From: Cliona cf. orientalis
Taxonomy: Eukaryota; Porifera; Demospongiae; Clionaida; Clionaidae
Direction: 5' to 3'
Length of the DNA: 64,000 nt
Assembly (NCBI GenBank): GCA_963930775.1
Contig: OZ005689.1
Span: forward strand, 35,666,694 to 35,730,693
Of this stretch, positions 1 to 12,460 are shown one piece after another (the stretch's first letter is position 1; each line of letters starts with the position of its first letter). The notes under the pieces are model-generated. The model was not told the DNA's origin, ran no database searches, and was given only the letters and a program-made list of their open reading frames with translations. A program made the position numbers and the translations under genes.

Positions 1-1820
1 AGCTATAATTTTTCTAGCTAAGCAAGGTTTGGCTCTTAGAGGGCATAGAGAAAAGATATCTAATGGTAATCCAGGCAACTTTTTAGCACTGCTAAAAAGC
101 TATGCTGAAGCTGATGATGTATTTCATGCTCACTTATACAAGCCAAGGGCAAGAAATGCTACGTATCTGTCTCCAACCTCTCAGAATCAGATTATTGATT
201 TGATTGGCCATGATGTAATTCGAGCTAACCTCATAGCTGAAGTCAAGAAAGCCAGATTTTTTTGCTGTTCTTGCAGATGAAGTAAGCAGTCATAATGTGG
301 AGTACTTGCTACTCTGTCTCCGCTTTTGTTGATGAAAAGTATGATATTCGCGAAGAATTTGTTTCCTTTATTAAGCTAGCAAGGGTACGAGCAACTGATA
401 TTCCCAATGCAATAGTCAGTATGTCAGAGGAGCTAGGACTTTCTTTAGGTGACTTGAGAGGTCAGGGATACAATGGCGCTTCAACAATGAGTGGCGAAAA
501 TCTGGCGTTCAGAAGAAGTTGCGAGATATACAACCCAAAGCTTTGTACACTCATTGTGCTGGGCAATCCTTTAATCTTGCAATAGTCAGTTCGTGTGCAA
601 TTCCATGTGTGAGAAATTGTATTGATATTGTCAAGACCCTCACACTTTGGATAAAGAGCTCTCCAAAATGTGAGGGTCTCTTGAAATGTGTGTGTGAGGG
701 TAGGATTCAGGAAGGAGCAAGTTCAAATCGGAACCCAACTTTGAATGTATGCATTACACGATGGGTGGAAAACATTGATGGCTGGGAGAGATTTTCACGC
801 TCACATCCCTTCCTAGTCGAGATGCTTGAGGTCATTGTGAATGGTAATAGTGAATTTCAAATGTATAATGATGGCTGGTCTCCAAATGACAAAAGAAATG
901 CCCTAGCACACTTAAAGGCAATTGAGTCCTTTGAGTTTGTATTGTAGTCAACACACTTCATCGCTCCCTTTATTACCTGAAGGAGGCCATAGTGACACTG
1001 CAAGGCAAAAGTGAGGATAATATTTCTGGTATAGTGCTAATTCAACATTGCTGTGAACAGCTGTAGTCACTAAGATCTGATGTTGATGAGTACTCGCAAT
1101 GCATCTTTCAGCACTCATGCAGAATTGCCGATCATTCTGGTGTTGTGACAATAATCGTATTAGCCATCGTCAAATGCACCGTTCCAATCCAGAATATACT
1201 CATCTACTGAGGAGTACTACAAACGTGTTGTTGTCATTCCATTTCTCGATCATCTGATCAGTGAACTTACCTCAAGATTTGATTCACATGCAAAGAAAGC
1301 ATCTTTTTTCAAGAATTATTGCCTAAGAGACTATCTTCACGATCATCTACTGTGGATATTGACGAAGCAGTCCAGTTTTACAAAGATGATCTACCTAATG
1401 CAGATATCATTGATGAAGAATTTTACACCTGGAAGCAGAGATGGTTGCCAATTCCTCTGCAGAACAGGCCTCAATCCTTATCTGAAACATTGAAAGCAAG
1501 CACCCCTGAGAGTGCGCCAAACATATTTACACTCTTAAGACTCTTTGCCACTCTTCCATTGAGTTCTTGTTCATATGAGAGGTCTGCATCTTCTCTTAGG
1601 AGGCTAAACCAGTATCTGCGGTGCACACAGATAGAAGAGCGTTTGAGTGCTCTAACTATAGTGCATAGTAACTACAATGCTAAAATTGATGCAGATACTG
1701 TTCATAAGCTATTCATAGAGAAACATCCTAAAACGACTCGAGAAAGTTCACTATTTGATGAACACTTACTATTGCTTTCATTACTCAGTTTTTGTGTTCA
1801 TCACCTATTATGACCACAGT
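1..1820 (+). pseudogene. hAT-like transposase (DUF4371/ZMYM1-like), copy 1, broken
   Basis: Translations in shifting frames read as one hAT-type transposase of the DUF4371/ZMYM1-like kind. An N-terminal block has GNPGNFLALL and GHDVIRANLI (29-280). The RNase-H-fold middle includes QGYNGASTMSG and RWVENIDGWERF (295-935). A C-terminal dimerisation block has ERSASSLRRLNQYLR (1319-1810). The frame changes near 262 (one extra base beside a T run, relative to copy 2) and several more times, so no intact product is possible. The coding block begins at an AG acceptor-like site, and any upstream exons lie outside the window. Copy 2 (26148-33880) is a close relative and supplies empty-site alleles for later insertions. 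Family assignment is secure; the subfamily is inferred. Confidence 0.85.
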
Positions 1821-1944
1821 ACAGCTTGCAGATTTGAGTAAAAATATAAAAATTAGTATTGAGAGCTGGCTGTCTACACCATTAAATTTTATTATAATAC
1901 ATAATCCAAGTGTCTTGTATTGGTAGGCTATGGGCTATGGGTAA

Positions 1945-1970
1945 CATGCATGCATGCATGCATGCATGCA
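1945..1970. repeat. (ATGC)n microsatellite
   Basis: A tandem ATGC tract lies here. The equivalent place in the duplicate (about 33971-33980) has only about two units, so the tract expanded or contracted after duplication. Confidence 0.9.
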
Positions 1971-2399
1971 GATGCCTAAATAAAAATGCATAAAAATATT
2001 TGGAAATCAATGGTTGCAAAGCTAAAGGTGTCTAAAATCTTCCGCACCCACCCCCTAGGCCAGCAAGCTGGCCATACGCGGCTACGCTGCAGGCTACTAT
2101 TATTTTCAGAGATAGATGTAACCCCTCTCTCAAATTCCTGCCTACACCCCTGCTCTCACTATATCTCTCTTCTCATATTGATCACTTACTTCGTCTTTGA
2201 ACAGCAGCCGTGAATGCGTTGATACTACACGTAAAATCAATACTAGAGCCATATCAACGGTACGATAAATCATGAAGGATTTGGATGTGTTCTAGGCATC
2301 AACCTCCACCTTATGAGCAACTATGACGGAACAATCTTTCTAGCTCTTCCTAGGCCACGGTAAAGCCGGCATGAGCTGTTACTCCCTCTAGACCCCAGG

Positions 2400-3262
2400 T
2401 ACTTCATCCGATTTTGATCAAACTTGCAACAGGTGCACTATCCATCCGATCCTCTACAGCCAGGACCAATTTACTTTCTTACTCTCAGAAAGTGCACTGT
2501 GTTTGGAGTAACTTGTAAAGGCAAGTGAAGTTTCTCACTGATGAAGCGAGAGAGTGTGGCAAAGGTGCGAACGTCATCAGTCGTCTTCAGTACTTTGTGG
2601 AGACACACGGGCTTTGGTGAAAACGAGGTATTCTTGCACGCTGATAACTGGCACCAGTCAAAAGAAAATATGATGCAGTATCTGGCTTGGCGCACTCTTA
2701 TGAATAGGCACACTTCCATCACACTATCCTTTCTTCTAGTTGGCCACACGAAATTTGCTCCATACTGGTGTTTTGGGGGTTTTTAAGCACCACTATCGCT
2801 GTACCAAGGTCGGGGAGTTTGAGATCCATTGCTTAAGTGCTCAATGACTCCACTGAATGCAACTTCTCTCAGCTTGTTTATGATGAAGGATCACTTTCGA
2901 TGTGACTCCTCCAAACCAGGTGTAGTGTACATAAAGGAGCACATTGACACACCCGAGCTGGCGATAGAGCTTATGAAAGCAATACCGTGTTGGTCACCAG
3001 ATCCACAAGTCCTTCCGTCTATCATTTCTCCTAAGGGTCTTTCAGCTGAGAGACGGTGGTACCTGCATGACTGTATCCGGCTGTTTTATCCCGATGGTGA
3101 TAAGGACATAACTTGTCCTTTAGCAGATGTTCCTAAGCCAGGCAGTGCACCCGGAACACCAGCTCGATCGCAACAGCCACGTTTAGAAGACATTGAGCCA
3201 CCCTCGAAACGTAGGCGCTTCTGTGGCATCTGTAGACAGTCGTTCATGCCCAAAGAAGCGTA
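2400..3262 (+). pseudogene. DDE transposase fragment D1 (HADN/GHTKF type)
   Basis: This is the C-terminal half of the same transposase type as the C1 gene on the minus strand at 18488-21106. It shows a HADN motif (catalytic-Asp candidate), WRTL, and GHTKFAPYWCFG, then a Pro/Ser-rich tail with a small Cys motif CGIC. Relative to copy D2 at 34410-35281, extra bases near 2775 shift the frame and the HADNC region is altered. An in-frame stop precedes the tail. GTGACC termini like those of C1 were not found around it, so its own element ends are unknown. Confidence 0.75.
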
Positions 3263-3456
3263 AACTGTCAGTAACTTACTAGCATCTTACTTATTCCCTC
3301 CCCCCACCCCCCCCTTTTTCTTTATGATCCTGGCATTGTTTAGGTGCTGTGGCTGTACATAAACGGCCTAAAAGCTTTAGTTTCTTTTTATTTTATTACT
3401 GTATCTCTCAAGTTTGCATTTTTGTCACCTCAAGGCACAAAACATGCCAGGATTAT

Positions 3457-4062
3457 GTAAATGTTTCACCCATTGATGTTTTTCCCCTAAAAGCATGAGG
3501 TCAGAGTTATTAAGGTTTAACTAGGGGTAAACTGACCTGAGGATTAAAAAAAAACCACAAACCACGCCCACATACTAATTAGTTTTTTTGTTATAACGTC
3601 ATTTATGGGGTTAAACAATTCAAACCCCATCCACACAAAAAGTTTGTGGTTTCCCATTCATTTATAGGCCACAAACCACTCCCAAAATATTATGTTGATT
3701 TTAGTATAATTATAGTAGTACCACTATTTCTACCTACCTCTACCCTCCTCTATGTCACTTTGTATGATTATGTAAATGTTTCACCCATTAATGTCACATG
3801 CAATTTCTAAAAGCATGAGGTCAGAGGTATTGGGGTTTAACTAGGGGTAAACTGACCTGAGGATTAAAAAAAACCACAAACCATGCCCACATTTAATTAG
3901 CTTTTAAAGTTATATGGACATTTAATTGAAAATATGGGGTTCAACAACTCAAACTAAATAAGTTCGTGGTTTCCCATTCCTAGTATAAATTTATAGGCCA
4001 TAAACCACTCCCATAATATTATGTTGAGCTTTTAGTAGAGTAGTAGTAGTACCAATGTTTTA
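3457..4062. repeat. Two tandem ~310-bp non-coding repeat units
   Basis: Two direct units start at 3457 and about 3770. Each begins gtaaatgtttcacccatt and shares blocks such as agcatgaggtcagag and taggccataaaccactccc. A third diverged copy lies at about 22205-22500, so this is a dispersed repeat. No coding potential is seen. The stretch 4063-4229 is simple AT-rich sequence. Confidence 0.8.
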
Positions 4063-4229
4063 CCTACCGCAAGTCACACCCATGCACATGCACACTTTTT
4101 TTTAGATTGTGGTTATATTATAGTAGTATACACTTGTGGGCCATAAACCATAAACCATGCCCGTATGTATGCTGTAATTTATTTGCTGTTTCTTCATAGG
4201 ACAAGGTGTCATCAGGCTGTGAGAAACAA

Positions 4230-4500
4230 TCATACATAACAACTATATAATATTATTATGCTAGCATGTGGATTAATTTGTACAATCGTGGGCAATCCGT
4301 CCTTTTCTGGATGGGGGTGTAGCTCTAAAAAATCTTGGCATGATGATGTAGTGGGAGTTTGCCCCCATTCAATGTGATCACCAAAATGGTCTTCCATTTC
4401 CGCCACCTCCTGCTCTGTAAAAGCTCCACCCCTCTTTGTTTTCTTTGCTGGAGGCTGTGGTAAGAGTTTAATGCATAAAGCAGACTTGCCTACCATAAAC
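4230..4500 (-). pseudogene. Possible exon of a SANT/Myb-like C-terminal module
   Basis: An open minus-strand stretch includes KKTKRGGAFTEQEVAEMEDH followed by FLELHP. This resembles the short helix-rich C-terminal module seen in some uncharacterised transposon-associated proteins, where an acidic helix is followed by a Cys and a basic helix. There is no start codon in a good context and no neighbouring exon that I can join. It may be a chance open frame. Confidence 0.3.
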
Positions 4501-5645
4501 TCATAAACTCACCAAGTAATATTGAAGTAATGTGGGGCTCAAAGTATCAGCAGTACTAGTAGAAGCTCTCTCAGGAGTAGCTCTGTGTTGAATAGAAGAT
4601 GATTAATATTACTCTACTACTACTATTCTATAGCTACAGTACTGACCCTGGCTTTGACCTCTTCAGGATTGGTCTGCATTAAAACAATTATTATGCATGA
4701 CATCCAGTCCATCAAAATTGAGGGTTGATATATTAAATAACATCCATACATACCTTATACCTGGATGAGGGTCCACTTCATCTTCTGAGCTGCTTGACTG
4801 AGGCCTGCATGCACATTGCATTAAAAAAATATGCTTCAGCAGAGTATAAGTATATAGTGGTTATTTACTTAAATATCTTTGCTCTACTACTGCTACCAGT
4901 ACTACTACTGGACTCCCTGAACCGTACGGACATGCGTTTCATCTTCCCATCCTCCTCTCCTCTCTTCTTTTGGGTGCTCCTGCTTGTGAGGAAAAGGTGA
5001 GTGTAGCGAGTATTATCTTGTTAATTGGGTGCATTTCGCATAATATTATAATTTATAGGCTCATAATAATTTACTATAAAAATAAATTCGACGCAGTTCC
5101 CGTATGAGCGCATGATATGTAACGTACAGTGACCGAGGACACCACCGCGGCGGCCCTTTGGTGGCCCAAGGCAGCTTTGGCCGCGGCGGCAGTATCCTTC
5201 TCGGCCACCGTAGTTTCAAGCTAGTCACACTTACAATGGCTGCTATCAACTTCATGACTGAGCGAGTCATCAAACAAGCAATTAGCCACGCCTCCTCGCT
5301 ATCGCGCTTGCGTCTTGTGGAGAGCCATATAATTACGTAAGTGAAAGCGTTACGAAGCCACGCCCTCCCAAACTTTCTTCGTAGGGTAGGTAGGCAGGAA
5401 AAGCTAGTGGCGATTCCGCGACTGACTGATTGCATGGATTCACCAGAGTACTCCTGGCCATTCACCATCTACTGGAGGCCTTTGGAGGTCCGTAATTAAG
5501 TGACTAGCTTGTTTGGAAATTTTAATATGAATTGCCAGCTCAGAAACATGTACAGTAATACTGGAGATCTAGCGTTTCGATCTGAGGTATTCAATTAAGC
5601 TGAACACATAACCCCAAATGCATTTAATGCTACCTACCACGTTTT
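4501..5645. other. Gene-poor stretch with one exon-like patch
   Basis: This is mostly AT-rich DNA without a long convincing frame. A GC-rich patch at about 5130-5260 reads on the minus strand as an Ala-rich, open stretch, but neither splice sites nor homology support it. Nothing else is recognised here. Confidence 0.4.
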
Positions 5646-6787
5646 TTAATTGCATGTAAACTTACTGTCCTCTTGACTCCAAGTCATGTTTAGGTTTAGA
5701 CGGTTTAAAAGTGCTTTGCTGCCTTTTGTTTCCACTGGAGTGGCCTGAATTCTGGGGAGTTTGTCTAGTGCTACTATGACTTCAATGGGGGGGATAGCTT
5801 TGGGTTTGTTGCTCCTTGAGATTCTGATATTTTGGGTCTTGGGGATAGCTGACCTGGGTTTGCTTGTCTTTACCGTGCAGGCGGAGAGTATGATCGTCAC
5901 CTTCAGGACTGTCACCTTCAGCTTCAGGACTGCCATCCAGCCAGTTGCTTCCACCAAGTGGAGTGAGGGGGCTGGGGGAGGATAGGATTTAGTGAGCTCC
6001 ATTCCCTGCACTTCTTGTGTGAGGGTTTGACGCTTGGTGAGAAGCTCATCCACAGTTCTTTGCAACGACACAATCTCCTTCAATTTCTCTTGTTCCTGGA
6101 TCAGCCAGTCTGCCTGCTGTTTCAACCACGTACTCCTCATCTTCCTTTGCTCTCTTATCTACCTTCTCTGTCCATTTCTCATTTCTCTCTGCTCTCTCCT
6201 TATCCTCCCTCTCTCTCCTTTGTTTTATTTGAGTCAACCATGCCTTTTCACTGGTGAGCCTGTCATGATGTTCCTCTTCCCTACATTTTCTCATTGCGGC
6301 CTCCCAGTTCAACTGTCGTTCATTCGTTTCTGCTCCTGTACTCTTCTCTGTCTCTTTACCATCCATCTTCTTATCCCATTCTATCTTCCAATTCTCTTCC
6401 AGTTGTTTCTTTCTCGCCTCATCCTCCTTCATTCTTTCCTCCTCCCATTCTCTCAGCTTATCTCTTTTCTCATTCTTGATCTTTTTCTCCAATTCGCTCC
6501 TCCATGTCGCTTCCGGTTGTACTCTCCTTGTCACGTTCTCTTTCTTTCTTCCTCCCATTCTCTCAGCTTATCTCTCTTCTCATTCTCCAACTTTTCCCTT
6601 CTCCAGTTGTCTTCCAGTTTTTTCTTTCTCGCCTCGTCCTTCATTCTTTCCTCCTCCCATTCTCTCAGCTAATCTCTATTCTCATTCTCGATCTTCAGCT
6701 CGAACTCTCTCCTCCACGTCTTTTCCAATTGTTCCCTCTTCGTCTCATTCTCCTTCATTGTTTTTTCCTCCCATTCTCTCAGCTTTT

Positions 6788-9700
6788 GGGTAATTCCATA
6801 TCAGTTCACCGAAGTTTTGCACATGACCCCCTCAGATTTGGACGAAATTCGGTTTATGGGTAGCCCAAGTGGACATATGTAACCCGAAGAAATTTTACCT
6901 TCATTGCTAGTATGGCTTCTCAGAAATGGCTCATTAAGTTTTCTACTTTTTCGCTGTTTTTGCTGTACCCATGACCGTTCAAACCCTCATAACTTCGCCA
7001 TTTTTTGTTCTTTTGAAAAGCGAATTGCACCACCTTAAAGCTTGAAGAATGAGCTTTCATATGGTATATTGAATGGCTTCATTTGACAAAGTTGTTAATA
7101 GCTATGGCCTCCTAAACTTTGACCTTTGATCTCTCAAAAAGTGCTGATTGGAATTTTTTATTACTTTTTGTGGATAATTACTAGACATTCACCTATTAGC
7201 TGTAAAAATTTCAGTTTGGGGTCTGCATGGGATTCCAAGATAGGTGCTCTTATGTAGCAGTGTGTAGGGTACTATAATAGAAAGTATTACACACCTTCAA
7301 GCCCATTGTACTTATAGATACACAGTTGCATACACTAGTTAATAAGGGTGTTAAATTCTCCATGGAAATAGGACTTACTAATAGCTGTTATTTTATTACA
7401 CCTTTAATGCATTGGGTACTAATTCGCAAATAAAGTCAGTCGTGTAACTGCTATATACTCTGGGTTGTGTTGTTTGAACTAGTTCCCTTAAGGCTTGTCT
7501 GCAAGATAATTTCCTTTTTTCTAGAAAATTGATAATCTTGAACAAATAATGTCATGCTTTCAATGTACACTAGCTGACTAGACTACAGAATATTTTTGTG
7601 GTTATATCATTTCTTGTTTATTTATATTTAAGTAGACAATTACTAGCTAGTTGTATTCATTGAGTTTGGTGAACTATAGTTTGGTGAATTTCTAATCCTT
7701 GACATAGTCTACAATGACTCAATCCTTACGCAATCCCTTTGACATACCTGGCCATACCTGGAGCAGCCGTAGAAAGAATCTCAGACCTGTCACAGCCTGG
7801 ATGTGTGAAAGAGCTCCACATATTTCCATTGGTTCAAAGATCTGACACATGCAGGAAGAAGCTAAGTAAGGAATTACAGGATGTTACTGAGCCTATCCTC
7901 TCTGAGTCTGATCCTCCCAGTCCTCCTAGTTCACAAGCCACAGAATCTGATCCTCTCTTCTTCGGTGCTTCAGAAGCAGCATCTTCATTCAACATGTATC
8001 TAGCAGAAATCGGTGAGACACCATATTCTCAGAGTAAAGCCCATTCAAAGAATTACTCCAGACAGAAGGTGAAGAAGATTACTGAAACTTTGCAGCGTAC
8101 AGTTACATTATCACAGGGGCGCCTATTGATGATGGAACTGAGATGATCCAGCAGCTGAAAGAGAAATTTCAGGAAACAAAGAAAAGAAATGAGCAAATTC
8201 AAGTGCTTACAGTTTTGCCGAAGAGCTGGTCAGTGAAGAAAATACAATATTAGGAGTTTGGTGTCTCGAGTATTTGGTATGGCAGTCAAAGAAGCTAGTA
8301 GAGGAGAGAGGCATTCTTTCTCTTCCTGCTCCATTACGTGGACCTTCACTGCCATCAGAAACAGTAGACACTCTTTGTATGTTCTACGAATCTGATGATA
8401 TCAGTTGTGTAACGCCTGGAAAGAAAGACTTTGTATCAGTGAAAAAGGATGGTAAACGTCAGCATGTTCAAAAGCGATTGGTTCTGAGCAATCTGAAGGA
8501 GGTGCACCGCGAGTTCAAGGAGAGATTTCTAGATTGCAAAGTTGGATTCTCAAAATTTGCTGAACTGAGACCTAAACATTGTGTTTTAGCAGGAGCGAGT
8601 GGTACACACTCAGTATGTGTGTGTGCAATACATCAAAATGTCAAGTTGATGTCATTTGAAATGCAGATACCTGAGCTACCAACATACCACCACTGTTTAG
8701 CAAAGATAATATGCAATCCTCCACATGCTCGATGCTATTTGGGTGAATGTGATGTCTACCAGCTGTTTACTTTGGGTATTGTAGCAATGAAGATTATGCA
8801 AAGGAACGGAGTAGTTTGGAGCAACGCTTTCAACTCCCGCGCACGATCTCTGGCACAAGAAAACTGCACTCTTTTGTACCAATCTCCAATAGCACAGTGG
8901 AAGTCAGACACTACTCAGCCTCAGATGCATCCAGGAAAGAGAGAGTCACTCTAGCAAAGAATGACATTCCACCGGAATCAATTGCTGGGTTTGTCACTTG
9001 TCTATATGAATGGAATTGGTGGTTAGCTTATATGCTTGAAGTCTGCAGTGATACCAAGAAATTGAAGCTGACATTTCTGCATCCTCAAGGTCGCCCAAAC
9101 TCAAGTATCCAGAGCCCCGCAATATTCACAACATACCAAATTAATGGATGACACTTTAACTCTTGTAGACCCACGAACAAGAAGTGTTTGTGTGTATTCT
9201 TTGACAAAAAAAGAAATGACTTTTACATCTAATTTTTTCTGTGACCTTTTCAGTTGATATGATTTATATTGTAGTTGAATCAATGCAGCAAGCTTAAATC
9301 AACAGCAAGGTGTGTACTACTGTATGGGATTCCACTATAGGTACCGTACACACTGCTACATAAGAGCATCTATCTTGGGATCCCATGCAGACCCCAAACT
9401 GAAACTTTTACAGCTAATAGGTGAATGTCTAGTAATTATCCACAAAAAGTAATAAAAAATTCCAATCAGCATTTTTTGAGACATCAAAGGTCAAAGTTTA
9501 GGAGGGCGTGGCTATTAACAACTTCGTGAAATGAAGCCATTCAATATACCATATGAAAGTTCATTCTTCGAGCGTTAAGGTGGTGCAATTCGTTTTTCAA
9601 AACAAAAAATGGCGAAGTTATGAGGGTTTGAATGGTCACGGGTACAGCAAAAACAGCGAAAAAGTAGAAAACTTAATGAGCCATTTCTGGGAAGCCATAC

Positions 9701-9822
9701 TAGCAATGAAGGTAAAATCTCTTCGGGTTACATATGTCCACTTGGGCTACCCACAAACCGAATTTTGTCCAAATCTGAGGGGGTCATGTGCGAACCTTCG
9801 GTGAACTGATATGGAATTACCC
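6788..9822 (+). mobile_element. DNA transposon E1 (GGGTAATTCC termini, ~490-bp TIRs)
   Basis: The element starts GGGTAATTCC and ends GGAATTACCC. Inverted repeats of about 490 bp (6788-7277 and 9335-9822) match closely along their length. It is flanked by TTTT on both sides (6784-6787, 9823-9826), a 4-bp target duplication. It carries a plus-strand transposase gene lacking its catalytic core. E2 at 54355-58218 has the same terminal ten bases and a related gene. Confidence 0.9.
7714..9149 (+). pseudogene. E1 transposase, internally deleted
   Basis: The reading frame starts at ATG 7714 (MTQSLRNPFD). It parallels the E2 protein: an N-terminal NPF/Cys module, VLPKSWS, GKKDFVSV, HVQKRLVL, FSKFAELRPKHCVLAGASGT and CAIHQNVKLM. 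After LGECDV (about 8756) it jumps to the C-terminal segment equivalent to E2 residues after the DDE core (GTRKLHSF, then a Tudor-like WWLAYMLEV stretch). The catalytic Asp region, roughly 800 bp in E2, is therefore missing. Frameshifts near 7836 and 8146 and a TAG at about 8251 also break it. The product could not be an active transposase. Confidence 0.8.
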
Positions 9823-10395
9823 TTTTCTCTCTTCTCAGTCTCCATCTTTTGCTCAAAATCTTTCCTCCAGTTCTCTTCCAGCATTTTCTTTCTCATTTCA
9901 TCCTCTTGTATTCTGTTTCTCGTACTCACTCCGCCTTTCATTCTCCTCATTCTCCATAGATTTTTCCCACTGACTTTTCCATGTCTTCTCCAGATCCTCC
10001 TTTCTCACTTTGTCCTTTCCTCCTCCTGTCTTTCCTGTTCTTTAATCTCCATCATCTGGTCCCACTCCCTCCTCCATGTCACTTCAATACCCTCCCTAAT
10101 CTCCCTTATCAGCCTCCTCACTGGTATTTCTCTCTTTCCTCCACTGCTCCGTCATTCTTGTCTGCATACCATTTTCCAACTCCCTTCTCCATTCTGCTTC
10201 CAATTCCTTTCTTTCCTTTTGTTCCCCTCCTCCCACCTTCCAATCCAGTTGTGCATTTTCGATCTCCACAGGGAAACTCTCTCCCACCTCTGCATTTCGT
10301 TTCAGCACCACATTGGCAACGATACTCTTGGCTACCACACTGGATCTGATGAAAGAGTATAGCATAAGCATAGGCAGCATAGGACTGTACTTCAC

Positions 10396-11049
10396 TTACA
10401 CACTTGCGATGCTACACATTTCACTGAGCTATCAGTACCCTATACTTTGAAGTACATGTTCAAAAATTATTGAGTTGAATGTACATACATACATACATCA
10501 CATTCCCACCTTTGCTCCACTCTATTGCACTATTCCCCTACCCTACTACTAGCAAAAACGACCAGGAACCATCGGAGAAACAGCAATGATGTTAGTACTC
10601 GACACAAATGTCCAAACCATAATTATTTTAGGTGAGTGTATACATGGTCCAATGCAAGATGGGTAGAAAATCCGCTATATGTACTTACCTCGGATTCACT
10701 TGAAGATCTACCACGCGTGATTTTGGCACGGCAATAACTGATGGTCGTCAAGCCACACCTTAATGGGGCGTGCCATGCATGATTGAACGATGACCTCAAG
10801 AGGAGTAATTTAATCGATCATTAATCAATGATCAAGAGGAGTAATTTAATCGATCATTAATCAATGACAACAAGCGAATCACCAGACCTGGAGATCTATG
10901 TCCTAAGCGGGCACAATAGATTCTTTCAAATCGTCTAAGACTAAGTCTATATAATTCAAAACGTTAGCAATGTGACATCTCAACACAAGTACAGCAGAGA
11001 TTTGACAGCCCTTCATTGAGGCAGACTGAGACAAGAAAAGATAAAAAAA
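10396..11049. other. Intergenic stretch with a 37-bp tandem duplication
   Basis: No gene is seen. A unit beginning tcaagaggagtaatttaatc is directly repeated at about 10796-10868, and a short ACAT tract lies near 10485. Confidence 0.6.
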
Positions 11050-11897
11050 AAGATATGATTGATATGAGAAGCTTTTGCAACAAAGTAAGACCTAGTATTT
11101 CAATTAGCTCATTTACTGCCTGATGACTGGTTTATCAATTTTCCCTAAGAAAGCTTTGGATAACCTCATTGTCAACACTCCATGCACACAGTAGTTGATG
11201 AAGGTTGCCATCCGATTCAGAATGCCCGCAAAGTGCATTACCCTGCCGTCAGAAATCTGATCGCTCGTAGCTGGACTAAAAGGCCTTGTCTCCTCTTCAT
11301 CTGAAGCTGAGCAACGTGAGAAGACATTTGCGCTGCAATTGTAGGCTGATTTCAGCTCATCCACTTAAGCTTAGCCTCTCTGTGCACATGTGAACCATCA
11401 TGAGTTGAAAACTTTGATATGGCTTTATGCCAGCTGTGAAAGCCAGCTTCTGTGAAGGCACTTTCACCCATTTTACTAAATGTTATCATTTTGTGCCGTG
11501 CAGCATACCTACAATATAGACAGTATGCCTTATTGGTAGTTATGCAAACGGTCAACCATGGGAACCTCTTGTACCATTGTGCCTGAAAACTTCTATCCTT
11601 CGCTTTCAACCTGGATAGCGTTGCTTTGTCCGTGGGCTGAAATGCCTTTTCAGAACTACTACAACATAGAGCTGTACAAGAGGCAGGAACAGTGTCTGAG
11701 GTAGAGTCATGCTCCATTTCGGGCTCATCACTCTCAGCTAGATCACTTAAGTCACCTTCATACTCCAACTCACTATCAGCTGTCTGACTCAGTCCTGCTT
11801 GCTCTTCGTTGCTAGATCCCAGGACAGAGGAAACTTCTTTCCTCACTTTGGCTGGCACAGTCCACGTTGAAAGTAGTGTAGTCTGCCGTTTAGCCAT
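11050..11897 (-). pseudogene. hAT transposase N-terminal fragment with TTF-type zinc finger
   Basis: From ATG 11897 the product starts MAKRQTTLLSTW. It has an acidic linker and then a TTF/BED-like zinc-finger block: WYKRFPWLTV, CLYCRYAARH, FHSWHKAISKF and H-x-R-E. An in-frame stop follows LKW at about 11351. The same frame then continues as a recognisable hAT leader (RRQGLLVQLRAIRFL, then HSESDGNLHQLL, then SHQAVNELIEILG) in shifted or stop-containing sequence to about 11060. The rest of the element is absent. This is a different hAT lineage from the copies at 1 and 26148. Confidence 0.75.
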
Positions 11898-11923
11898 GCC
11901 TTATACTAGCAAAAAGCTGCTAG

Positions 11924-12460
11924 TCTACCTATCTATCCGATTCTATCAAAAATTCATAACGATAATATTATTACATTAACCGCAAGCAGGAATATCGCCA
12001 AGGATCAAAATCCTTCCTTCGACAACTGTTAGGGCAAATATAAAGATCGCCGCAGTGATAGAGCTGTTCGAGGCAATGGGCGGAATCGGATCGAGAGAAG
12101 GGGGTGGGGTTGGGCGTGTGAAAGGGGTGCTGGATACAAGATAACGTGGCATCATAAGGCGTAGCTCAATGCATCTGAATTTAGTGCGTTTTGACCACAC
12201 CCCCGGAGACACAAAAGTTCGATCGACACTTGCTCACTGAACGGCTTCGTAAGTCTGGTTAACATAAAGGTTATCTTTTTGTATTTTATGATAGCTTTGT
12301 CCACAGGATTTAAAATATATCGGGATGCATGCAACCAATCCTCGGGCCACCAGTGCCGTACATCTTCGCGCCCATAGTAGCGATTCCGGACGATCGACCT
12401 GTGGCAATAAAAGCAGCCATAACTTGGCAACGGATTTAGCTATGAACAGGAAACAAACCA
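11924..12460. repeat. Direct repeat, copy 1 (537 bp)
   Basis: This is nearly identical to 13560-14104, starting tctacctatctatccgatt and ending gaaacaaacca. The copies differ by point changes and a small indel around position 12290 (tacctattta is present only in copy 2). Minus-strand frames such as GCFYCHRSIVRNRYYG are open in both copies but lack a supported start. There are no TG...CA ends, so it is not an LTR pair. Confidence 0.85.

Larger units (their letters stand above)
1..3449 (+). repeat. Segmental duplication, copy 1
   Basis: The hAT pseudogene, the following spacer and a GTGACC-superfamily transposase fragment occur in the same order at 26148-35478 once the H and B2 insertions there are removed. 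Similarity stops abruptly near 3449 (35478 in the other copy), just after a shared motif around the bases tgccagg. The left end of this copy is cut by the window edge. Copy 2 lacks 81 bases that are present here at about 748-828. Confidence 0.85.
5646..10395 (-). pseudogene. Glu/Lys/Arg-rich coiled-coil repeat gene, split by element E1
   Basis: On the minus strand the codons from about 10340 to 9827 and from 6783 to about 5700 specify a charged coiled-coil protein. It is built from ~38-residue repeats of the form KLREWEEERMK, EARKKxLExNWR. The N-terminal part has VVAKSIVANVVLKRN and VEIENAQLDW; the C-terminal part has QADWLIQEQEKLKEIVSLQ. Element E1 sits inside one repeat; removing E1 and one TTTT copy restores a continuous frame across the junction (REK then LREWEE). 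Further frame changes (near 10090, 6560 and 6140) mean it is either multi-exon or degraded. The opposite strand gives long polypyrimidine-derived frames, which are shadows. I do not recognise the family; cytoskeletal or scaffold use would be guesswork. Confidence 0.5.

Noticed and set aside
6034-6863. Long plus-strand open frames rich in Ser, Leu, Pro and Phe
   Set aside because: They are the complement of the Glu/Lys/Arg-rich coiled-coil frame. The polypyrimidine composition explains the lack of stops.
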